The notes beneath the pieces were generated by a model that saw only the letters and a list, made by a program, of their open reading frames with translations, was not told the origin of the DNA and searched no databases. A program made the position numbers and the translations under genes. Shown piece after piece: positions 24,742-30,955 of a stretch of 30,955 nucleotides of DNA (position 1 is the first letter of the stretch; every line of letters begins with the position of its first letter). The stretch spans positions 1-30,955 of the forward strand of contig USSR01000010.1 in the NCBI GenBank assembly GCA_900557355.1. Direction: 5' to 3'. Source of the stretch: an uncultured Bacteroides sp. (GTDB taxonomy: Bacteria; Bacteroidota; Bacteroidia; Bacteroidales; Bacteroidaceae).

Positions 24742-27165
24742 TTACTCCTCCTTTATTTTATGCTCGCCATAACCGTATCCATAGCCATAACGCTTACCAT
24801 AGCCATAGTACTTGCCATATTTACCATAACCATAGTAATAGCCATACTTATTTTTTTGAAGATCAAGACCATTAATAACGGTACAGATATTGGGAAGCTT
24901 ATTATCAGCAGCCAACTCATTAATCAAGGTAAACTCTGCTTTCCGAGTATAATCAGCACGACATACATAAACGGATAAGTCAGCTACACGCCCTACAAGC
25001 AAAGTATCAGTCACCATACCAACAGGGGCAGTATCCAAAATTACATAATCAAAGTTCTTTTTCAATATTTCAATCGCTTTATCTAAACCATCACGAGCCA
25101 GTAATTCCGTAGGATTAGGTGGTACTGTTCCACCAGGAAGAATATATAAATTCTTACTAACATCCGAAGGCTGAACGAAATCCATTAGATTCTTTTCAGG
25201 ATTTGACAGATATTGAGTAATCCCCTGCTCTTTTCGAGGGATATTAAAGACTTTATTCAAACCGGGTTTACGAATATCAAGCCCTACAATTACTACCCTC
25301 TTTCCTAATAAAGATAGACTAATCGCAAGATTTGAAGAAATAAAAGACTTACCTTCACCACTAACTGTTGAAGTCACCAGAATTACTTTCTGACCATTTT
25401 CAAGTATAAACTGTAGATTAGTACGGACATTACGAAAAGTCTCACTCATTAAAGTATTCTGATTCTCAAACACTGCAATAGAGCCTGTTTTTTCATCAGT
25501 CAAAGGTACATCACCCACAATAGGTAGACTTGTTAATTTCTCAACATCACCACGCCCTTCTATTTTGAACTTAGTCAGACCAAGTAAGAAAATAACACCA
25601 ACAGGCAATCCCACTCCTACCACTAAAGCAATCATATAAATCATTTTAGGCTTTGGAGAAACCGGTCCACCTTCAGCTACCGGTTCATCTATAATCTTAG
25701 CATTATTTGCGGTAGCTGCTAGAGTTATAGCGTTCTCTTCACGTTTCTGCAAAAGCATTAGATAAAGTCCTGCTTTGATTTCCTGCTGACGCGCAATACT
25801 TACATACTGACGTTCTTGGCCCGGAGCATCACTGATACGACGAGAAAAGCGACTAGCCTCACGATCCAGATCAGCCTTTACAATAAGTAAACCTTGCAAA
25901 GTACCATCAATAGCAGCTTGTACATTCGCTTTCATAGCACGAATACTCGTATCTAGATTTACAATCATCGGATTATTCTCCGTAGAAGTACGTAGCAAAC
26001 GCTTACGTTCGAAAATTAATTCATTGTAACGATCTATCTGAGTAGTCAAACCATTATCAGACAAACCAATGTTAGCAGGTAATACTTCATATTCATTTGA
26101 CGGGTTATTGATGTATTTAGTAAGATCACGAATCAAATTAATTTGAGTTCCATTTTCTACACGTTTCCTTTCATATTCTGCATTTCCTTCAACAGCTAAT
26201 TGGGCATCACTACCGATATTAGTTAATCCGGCATTTCTTTTAAATGCTTCCAGCTTATCTTCTGTACTTCCAAGTTCTTCATCAATAATCTTAATACGCT
26301 CATTGATAAATTCCTTTGTTTTCTCCGCAACCTCATTCTTATCATTATTCGTATTACGGTTATACATCTCCATCAGTTTATTGATAAAATCCTGACCACG
26401 CTGTATATTTGTATTCATTAGTGAAACAACTGCAACAGACGTTGTTTTAGAGGTAGGTGCTATATTCAATACCCCCTGATATCCTTTTGCTACCACAAAT
26501 GGCTGACTAACAATAGCACTGATATTCCGTATCGTATTTTGTCCTTCTACCCTCCCATTCGACAAGGAATCTCTCAAGGTAAACCCAAATGTACCCGCAT
26601 CTGTAGGCAACACTGCTGGAAGTTTATCAAAATGTTTATTATAGTCATATACACCTACCCTTAGATTTACATCCAAACCACCTTCTGGTGCAAGTTTCAT
26701 ATTAACAAAAGCTACATCCGACAAATTATCGGCCTCCTGTGCCGTCAGATTTACGACTACTGGAGAAGTCTTATATAATTCCTTTTTAGGAAACTCATCC
26801 TCATCATAATAAGTAATATAAAGTTCGAGATTATTAATAACTTCTTTCAAGATTGTCTTGGAGCGTAGCACTTCTATCTCGTTATCGATACTCTGCGCAG
26901 AAGTAATCATTCCACCTAATCCCAAACTTTCAATATCAGCAGCATTTCCGCTCCCACTCTTTTTATCATCTTTTATCATGATGGAAGCAGAAACCTGATA
27001 AACAGGAGTCTGAAAATGTAAATACATCCAAGCACCAACCAAACAAGCTAAAACGGAAGCAACAAACCAAGGCCAATGAATAATATACTTAAAGAGAATT
27101 TCCTGATAATTTACTTTCTCTTCATCTAAATCACTCATATTATTGTTATACGAATTCTCTTTCAT
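24742..27165 (-). CDS. wzc: Wzc-like polysaccharide co-polymerase and tyrosine autokinase
   Basis: 807-aa inner membrane protein that controls chain length and export. Wzz domain with a first transmembrane helix at about residues 31-50, a long coiled-coil periplasmic region (about 270-450), a second helix at about 508-528 after a Pro-rich PVSPKPK, then the cytoplasmic BY-kinase: Walker A SGEGKS (602-607), Walker A' VVIVGLDIRKPG (624-635), Walker B YVILDTAP (707-714). The tail, residues 774-799, holds 13 tyrosines in Gly-Tyr-rich repeats, the sites of cyclic phosphorylation that tune oligomerisation. It follows the Wza-like gene by 6 bases. All kinase motifs are intact. Confidence 0.93.
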   Translation of the reverse strand: MKENSYNNNMSDLDEEKVNYQEILFKYIIHWPWFVASVLACLVGAWMYLHFQTPVYQVSASIMIKDDKKSGSGNAADIESLGLGGMITSAQSIDNEIEVLRSKTILKEVINNLELYITYYDEDEFPKKELYKTSPVVVNLTAQEADNLSDVAFVNMKLAPEGGLDVNLRVGVYDYNKHFDKLPAVLPTDAGTFGFTLRDSLSNGRVEGQNTIRNISAIVSQPFVVAKGYQGVLNIAPTSKTTSVAVVSLMNTNIQRGQDFINKLMEMYNRNTNNDKNEVAEKTKEFINERIKIIDEELGSTEDKLEAFKRNAGLTNIGSDAQLAVEGNAEYERKRVENGTQINLIRDLTKYINNPSNEYEVLPANIGLSDNGLTTQIDRYNELIFERKRLLRTSTENNPMIVNLDTSIRAMKANVQAAIDGTLQGLLIVKADLDREASRFSRRISDAPGQERQYVSIARQQEIKAGLYLMLLQKREENAITLAATANNAKIIDEPVAEGGPVSPKPKMIYMIALVVGVGLPVGVIFLLGLTKFKIEGRGDVEKLTSLPIVGDVPLTDEKTGSIAVFENQNTLMSETFRNVRTNLQFILENGQKVILVTSTVSGEGKSFISSNLAISLSLLGKRVVIVGLDIRKPGLNKVFNIPRKEQGITQYLSNPEKNLMDFVQPSDVSKNLYILPGGTVPPNPTELLARDGLDKAIEILKKNFDYVILDTAPVGMVTDTLLVGRVADLSVYVCRADYTRKAEFTLINELAADNKLPNICTVINGLDLQKNKYGYYYGYGKYGKYYGYGKRYGYGYGYGEHKIKEE
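24766..24849 (-). repeat. Degenerate GG-TAT/C repeat encoding the tyrosine-rich Wzc tail
   Basis: Gly-Tyr codon pairs, with Lys interspersed, recur across about 84 bases, appearing as repeated CCATA/CCGTA on the plus strand. The unit is short and imperfect, so the tail length could vary between strains by recombination or slippage without frame loss. Confidence 0.5.
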
Positions 27166-27171
27166 TACTAA

Positions 27172-27981
27172 TCACTTATTTAATAAAATTACCAATATAT
27201 TTGCTAGTGAAACCAGAATAGAGGTACTAGACAGCCATAATCCCGTATTGGTTCCTATATCCGAATTCTTAGCCTTAGTCTTATTAGGTGTCACATAAAT
27301 TATATCATTCTGCTGTAACTGATAATAAGGAGACAGTACCGTTTCAGCCTTATTCAAATCCATAGTAATAATTTCCTGCTTGTTATCTTGCCCTGTCCGG
27401 ATCAATTTCACATTATCACGCATGCCATAAATAGTCAAATCACCTGCCATGGCAAGCGCCTCCAGCAAATTAATCTTCTCGTTAGAGACTACAAAGCTGC
27501 CTGGCTTGGTGACCTCCCCTAATACCGAAATCCGATAATTTACAATACGTACAGTTACAAGCGGTGCTTCTTTCAAATAAACCTTCAACTTATCTACAAT
27601 CAGGTTTTCTATTTCCAGCTTTGTCAATCCACCTACATGAATCTCACCCAACACTGGAAAGTTGATATTCCCCTGATTATCTACCAAATATTGCTGTAGA
27701 GCAGTTGACTCGATTCCTTGTCCCACTGTCTTTCCCTCCGTTCCACTAGCAGTACCCGAATTTGCCAGATTGAAAGGTGCAGCCAGTTCCGGAGTAGAAC
27801 AAGACACGGCAATCGTCAACAAATCCTTGGGCATAACCTTCACACCTGTCTGACGAACACTCTGTTCTGTATCATTCACAAAAGCCGTATCCTGCAAATA
27901 AGGCACTTTCTTATATGATTGGCAGGATACCAGCAAAAAAGCAAGTAACGCACCCAAAGTCAATCGTTTCAATTTTCTCAT
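27172..27981 (-). CDS. wza: Wza-like polysaccharide export outer membrane lipoprotein
   Basis: 269-aa lipoprotein. Signal peptide with basic start, hydrophobic core and LVSC lipobox, Cys at residue 20. The polysaccharide-export domain covers about 45-130 (VMPKDLLTIAVS, then LVDNQGNINFPVLGEI). An SLBB domain follows (about 145-230, ISVLGEVTKPGSFVV, INLLEALAMAGDL). A C-terminal hydrophobic helix ends the protein (about 245-268), as expected of the amphipathic export helix. It would form the outer-membrane channel with Wzc. The frame opens 6 bases earlier with a GTG, but the ATG at 27979-27981 gives the better signal peptide. It follows the WcaJ gene by 62 bases. Confidence 0.92.
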   Translation of the reverse strand: MRKLKRLTLGALLAFLLVSCQSYKKVPYLQDTAFVNDTEQSVRQTGVKVMPKDLLTIAVSCSTPELAAPFNLANSGTASGTEGKTVGQGIESTALQQYLVDNQGNINFPVLGEIHVGGLTKLEIENLIVDKLKVYLKEAPLVTVRIVNYRISVLGEVTKPGSFVVSNEKINLLEALAMAGDLTIYGMRDNVKLIRTGQDNKQEIITMDLNKAETVLSPYYQLQQNDIIYVTPNKTKAKNSDIGTNTGLWLSSTSILVSLANILVILLNK

Positions 27982-28043
27982 AACCACCTACTCATGTAAA
28001 TTACAACTATTGATTTAATTTTTATTCAAATTCCAATTCTGAC

Positions 28044-29450
28044 CTAATACGCCTCTTTATCCCCACGGATTACGTTATACACAGTCTTATACATGATATA
28101 CAGATCCAAAAGAAACGTCCAATGCTCGATATACCAGATGTCACGTTGCACACGTCCTTCCATCTGCCAAAGCTCTTTCGTTTCTCCACGGAAACCTGTC
28201 ACCTGTGCCCAGCCTGTAATACCCGGTTTAACAAAATGACGAACCATATATTTATTTATCAAATGAGAATATTCTTCTGTGTGCTTCAACATGTGCGGAC
28301 GGGGACCCACTAAAGACATATCCCCTTTCAGTACATTAATAAATTGAGGAAGTTCATCCACATTCGTCTTGCGAATCAGATCGCCTATTCGGGTTTTACG
28401 AGGATCATGTTCTGTAGCCTGAAGTGTATCACTTAGAGCATTCACCCGCATCGAACGGAACTTATAGCACCAGAATTCACGACCATCTTCACCGCTTCGT
28501 TTCTGTTTGAAAAGGACAGGTCCGGGAGAACTTATCTTTATTGCCAGCCCCACAATGATATATATAATCGGGAAAAGGGTACAAAGGAACAGTAGCGAGC
28601 AAATAATATCAAAGCCACGTTTCACAATACGATTTTCCAATAACTCAAGTGGCTCACGACGGATAGAAAGTACCGGAACATTACCCAGCATTTCAAAATA
28701 CATTCTCCGTTTCAAATAGTTCCGGACATTGGGAACACTGAAAAAACGAATCAGATGGTTCTCACAATAGTTGATAATCGGCATAATTTCAGTACTACGG
28801 GCGGAAGGAAGACTGCAATAAAGCTGATCTACCTTTCCCGCATTACGGGTCAAATAATCAACAGCTTCGCACGGCTGTCCCAAATAAGCTATATTCATAG
28901 GATAGCGGTCTGATGGAAAATCTTCAAAATATCCTAGTACACGATATCCGGATGTCGGATCATCCGTCATGGAATGATAAAGTTCCTGCATATTTTCATG
29001 GCTACCCACCAGTACTACCTTTCGGACATTTTCCCCACTTTTACGATAAAGCTCCAGAATATAACGAAACGTCAGGCGATAAGAAATAATAACGATAATG
29101 AGAACTACATAAAATGCCCCCAGCTGACGCAGGTTAACACATTCAAAATGGAATATGTACGAAAGTCCCAGTACTATCAATACAAAAGGAATCATGTTCC
29201 GTGCCACCCGAAGCATTATTTGCTCCGGACGAACCACCGGACGATGAAGAATCACTCCAGAACGAATGTTGCAAACCAGATAACATAAAGTCATCAAAGC
29301 CATATTCTGGAAAAGAGGCATGGAAAACTCAAAAGGAGAACGGTTTCCCCAAAGAGAACCAAACACCCACAACAGTAAGTTCAGTAAGATGATGTCCCCT
29401 GAAAGGACAAAAGATTTTAGGACTTTATTAAAACGTTGGACTTCCTGCAT
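28044..29450 (-). CDS. wcaJ: WcaJ-like undecaprenyl-phosphate hexose-1-phosphate transferase
   Basis: 468-aa polyprenol-phosphate phosphohexose transferase that loads the first sugar 1-phosphate onto undecaprenyl phosphate. Four N-terminal transmembrane helices (about residues 12-125), a CoA/NAD-like Rossmann domain (about 140-240, VVLVGSHENM), a fifth membrane segment (about 280-305) and the catalytic domain: KFRSMR (330-335), DELPQF (365-370), GDMSLVGPRP (376-385), and GITGWAQV near 410. This full-length architecture fits WcaJ/WbaP-type enzymes; glucose is the usual WcaJ substrate but galactose or another sugar is possible. Four bases separate it from the frameshifted leader gene. It is the first main enzyme of the operon. 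Confidence 0.9.
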   Translation of the reverse strand: MQEVQRFNKVLKSFVLSGDIILLNLLLWVFGSLWGNRSPFEFSMPLFQNMALMTLCYLVCNIRSGVILHRPVVRPEQIMLRVARNMIPFVLIVLGLSYIFHFECVNLRQLGAFYVVLIIVIISYRLTFRYILELYRKSGENVRKVVLVGSHENMQELYHSMTDDPTSGYRVLGYFEDFPSDRYPMNIAYLGQPCEAVDYLTRNAGKVDQLYCSLPSARSTEIMPIINYCENHLIRFFSVPNVRNYLKRRMYFEMLGNVPVLSIRREPLELLENRIVKRGFDIICSLLFLCTLFPIIYIIVGLAIKISSPGPVLFKQKRSGEDGREFWCYKFRSMRVNALSDTLQATEHDPRKTRIGDLIRKTNVDELPQFINVLKGDMSLVGPRPHMLKHTEEYSHLINKYMVRHFVKPGITGWAQVTGFRGETKELWQMEGRVQRDIWYIEHWTFLLDLYIMYKTVYNVIRGDKEAY

Positions 29451-29454
29451 TACT

Positions 29455-29744
29455 TTATTCTTGATTTAGATTTTCATCCATATCCTCATTTTTCTCCCTA
29501 TACTCAATATAAAGTTCTCCCCATTCTACCATTTTGGCTCGAAACTCTTCTTTTGTGAGATTGTCATAGTAATAGGAAAAAAGACGGGTAAAATCACTTA
29601 GACGTAAATCTCCCCAGATGTCATCTTGTAATAAGTGGGTTTTCCCATGTGGATTTCTTTACGCATAGCCTCTATTGACAAGTGAGCACGTTCAAACTGC
29701 TCTGCGATAAAATGGCCCAGTACGGGATGATTAAATTTTTTCAT
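29455..29744 (-). pseudogene. Small leader gene of the polysaccharide operon, frameshifted by one missing A
   Basis: I do not recognise the family. The ATG at 29742-29744 starts MKKFNHPVLGHFIAEQFERA and continues SIEAMRKEIHMGK; after that the frame runs only 12 more residues to a stop. In the next frame the sequence DDIWGDLRLSDFTRLFSYYY, then NLTKEEFRAKMVEWGELYIE is clearly protein-like and ends at a TAA (29455-29457) four bases before WcaJ. Adding one A to the A4 run at 29640-29643 gives a 96-aa fused protein reading MGKTHLLQDDIW. The helical pattern of the first 35 residues recalls helix-turn-helix proteins. It would be the first gene of the operon, so a regulatory role is possible. A sequencing error is the main alternative. 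Confidence 0.6.
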
Positions 29745-29803
29745 GTTTATAATTTTATTAGTTGTTAAATACATTGTATTATATGTTAATTTTATGCATA
29801 TCT

Positions 29804-29821
29804 GTTCAGACATGTCTGAAC
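29804..29821. promoter_or_regulatory. Perfect 18-bp palindrome in the divergent control region
   Basis: GTTCAGACATGTCTGAAC equals its own reverse complement. ATATC on the left and GATAT on the right extend the dyad with a one-base offset. It lies between the leader gene of the polysaccharide operon (start 29744, minus) and the BT4734-like gene (start 29898, plus), 22 bases upstream of a plus-strand -7-like box. It looks like an operator for a dimeric regulator acting on one or both promoters. Confidence 0.5.
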
Positions 29822-29842
29822 GATATATTTAAAAGCTATTTC

Positions 29843-29850
29843 TACCTTCG
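29843..29850 (+). promoter_or_regulatory. Probable -7 box for the BT4734-like gene
   Basis: TACCTTCG differs from the Bacteroides TAnnTTTG box by one base and is followed by C, as is common in strong Bacteroides promoters. It ends 47 bases before the ATG. On the opposite strand, TAGCTTTT (29831-29838) is a weaker candidate for the polysaccharide operon. Confidence 0.35.
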
Positions 29851-29897
29851 CACCGCGTTTTGAAAATTCAAGACGATAATCAAAAAATATAAATGTT

Positions 29898-30527
29898 ATG
29901 ACAAACGATTTCAGAATGTCTTATTTCATGCCTCCCATTGCTCCCATCAAAAATGAACTGGGGCGGATTGTTACTCCTGCAACACTTATTCCCTCCTGCG
30001 AAGTCTCCGTAGAACAAGTTTTTCAAATGATAACCTGCAACGAGAATCTCAAAATTCTGACCGAACAAGTACGCAATTCCGGAGATATACGGACAGCAAA
30101 AGCATCACTATTGCCATACGTGACTCCCTGTGGTACGTTCTCGCGTCGCAACAGCAAATGTTTCGTAGCTTCTTCACATCTGGTGGTGGTAGATATCGAC
30201 CATCTCGACTCCTATCAGGAGGCAGTGGAAATGCGCAGTACATTGTTTAATGACCACCTTCTGCATCCTGTACTCACGTTTATCAGTCCCAGCGGACGGG
30301 GTGTAAAAGCATTCGTACCCTACGATCATTTACCCATTGCTAACGACACAAACAGTATCATCGAAAATATGAAACTGGCAATGATGTTCACTGTGTTGCT
30401 CTATGGTACTGAAACACCTCCTCCATTCGGAGAAAAACGCAAAGGGGTAGACTTTTCCGGTAAGGACATTGTAAGGTCTTGTTTTCTTAGTCATGATCCG
30501 GGAGCGTTGTTTAGAAACAACAAATAA
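29898..30527 (+). CDS. BT4734/VirE N-terminal-type protein with primase-like fold
   Basis: 209-aa protein of the BT4734/BF3469 (VirE N-terminal) family found widely in Bacteroides, usually next to a DUF3987 gene. The central region carries LVVVDIDHLD (about residues 92-101) and, further on, PSGRGVKAFV (about 130-139), which match the hhDhD and SGxGxH-type motifs of archaeo-eukaryotic primase-like proteins; DIVRSCFLSHDPG is the C-terminal family signature. It probably belongs to a primase/helicase module of mobile-element or phage-defence type rather than to polysaccharide synthesis. It is divergent from the polysaccharide operon and shares its upstream region. The next gene starts 29 bases downstream. 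Confidence 0.8.
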   Translation: MTNDFRMSYFMPPIAPIKNELGRIVTPATLIPSCEVSVEQVFQMITCNENLKILTEQVRNSGDIRTAKASLLPYVTPCGTFSRRNSKCFVASSHLVVVDIDHLDSYQEAVEMRSTLFNDHLLHPVLTFISPSGRGVKAFVPYDHLPIANDTNSIIENMKLAMMFTVLLYGTETPPPFGEKRKGVDFSGKDIVRSCFLSHDPGALFRNNK

Positions 30528-30556
30528 TTAGATATTAAAAACTATAAATTAAAATT

Positions 30557-30955
30557 ATGGACGAAATTGAATCGTTATGCCGCCTCTGTGAGGCGGTTGA
30601 AACTGCAGGAGCGGATATTGCCCCTACGTATGCTGAATATGTACAACTGGCGTTCGCCATCGCAACGGATTGCGGAGAAGCGGGACGCGAGTTTTTCCAT
30701 CGGTTGTGCCGGGTGTCTGCCAAGTACGAACGGGAACATGCCGAACGGATATTCTCCAATGCACTTACTACCCGGCATGGAGATGTCCATCTGGGCACTG
30801 CATTCCATCTTGCTGAAAGGGCGGGTGTAACTCTCTGCAAAGAGGGAGTGATGAACCACCGGAAAAATGCAAAAAATGCAGGAAATGCACCGTCCCAAAA
30901 TCTCACACACACGCATGTATATAATAAGGTGGACAATGAAGAACCGGACGAATTT
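30557..30955 (+). CDS. PriCT-2 / DUF3987-type primase-helicase protein, N-terminal part (runs off the right edge)
   Basis: An open frame starts at the ATG at 30557-30559 and continues 133 codons to the end of the window without a stop. Residues 1-90 (AFAIATDCGEAGREFFHRLC, YEREHAERIFSNAL, HLGTAFHLAERAGV) form the small helical PriCT-2-like domain that precedes a DUF3987 helicase-primase domain in Bacteroides proteins of this kind. A polar linker follows (NAKNAGNAPSQ), as seen between the two domains. The base composition is richer in G+C than the polysaccharide genes. The DUF3987 domain is expected outside the window, so the full identity is inferred from the start and from the BT4734-like neighbour. 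Confidence 0.72.
   Translation, partial: MDEIESLCRLCEAVETAGADIAPTYAEYVQLAFAIATDCGEAGREFFHRLCRVSAKYEREHAERIFSNALTTRHGDVHLGTAFHLAERAGVTLCKEGVMNHRKNAKNAGNAPSQNLTHTHVYNKVDNEEPDEF

Noticed and set aside
29745..29897. Invertible promoter (Mpi-type) flanked by inverted repeats
   Set aside because: Only the single 18-bp palindrome is present; no second, separated inverted copy flanking a promoter is visible in the window.
30535..30936. Minus-strand frame opposite the PriCT-2-like gene
   Set aside because: The plus-strand frame from 30557 has the better start, family resemblance and neighbour support; the minus-strand product has no recognisable domain.
1..30955. CRISPR arrays, tRNA or rRNA genes, complete insertion sequences
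   Set aside because: No regularly spaced direct repeats, no cloverleaf-like segments, no transposase and no terminal inverted repeats with target duplications were seen.

Overview
The window looks like chromosomal DNA of a Bacteroides-type gut Bacteroidota. The protein families are typical of that group, two upstream regions carry perfect TAnnTTTG -7 promoter boxes, and a Wza/Wzc/WcaJ-type polysaccharide locus sits beside a BT4734/VirE-type primase-like gene pair. The flanking genes are moderately AT-rich. The polysaccharide genes are clearly more AT-rich, which fits a horizontally exchanged capsule island.

Layout. Bases 1-2091 hold ordinary chromosomal genes: the start of a small lipoprotein and an SDR oxidoreductase on the minus strand, then a plus-strand envelope operon (YtxH, holin-like membrane protein, 85-aa conserved small protein). 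A HepT/MntA toxin-antitoxin pair (2099-2777, minus) converges on that operon. After about 400 bases without a convincing gene, one long minus-strand polysaccharide operon runs from about 29744 down to 3183. A divergent plus-strand pair starts at 29898: a BT4734-like primase-fold protein, then a PriCT-2-like protein cut by the window end.

Operon in transcription order: a small leader gene (frameshifted); WcaJ-like initiating transferase; Wza-like export lipoprotein; Wzc-like tyrosine kinase; GT2; hexapeptide acetyltransferase (frameshifted); Wzx flippase; GT32; GT4; CgeB-like transferase; Wzy-like polymerase; a complete four-gene GDP-D-glycero-D-manno-heptose pathway (HddA, GmhA, HddC, GmhB); GT4; a four-gene cassette of HMGL-type aldolase with a fused C-terminal domain, CMP-acylneuraminate synthetase homologue, KdgK-like kinase and GT42/DUF115-like transferase; acyltransferase 3; GT4; WcaF-like acetyltransferase; a second acyltransferase 3 (frameshifted at a G tract); and two GT2 enzymes. 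Many junctions are 4-base ATGA overlaps, so most of it should be co-translated.

How it works together. WcaJ starts the repeat unit on undecaprenyl phosphate and the GT2/GT4/GT32/CgeB-like enzymes extend it using GDP-heptose. By inference they also use a CMP-activated 2-keto sugar acid made by the aldolase cassette. The acetyl- and acyltransferases decorate it, Wzx flips it, Wzy polymerises it, and Wza/Wzc export it.

The most interesting points are the aldolase/CMP/kinase/GT42-like cassette, which lacks NeuB, NeuC or KdsA and may encode an undescribed CMP-ulosonic acid pathway; a set of poly-G tracts of 7-9 inside minus-strand coding genes, one of which currently puts an acyltransferase out of frame; a frameshifted leader gene; and a perfect 18-bp palindrome in the divergent control region. 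The usual UpxY/UpxZ regulators are absent.
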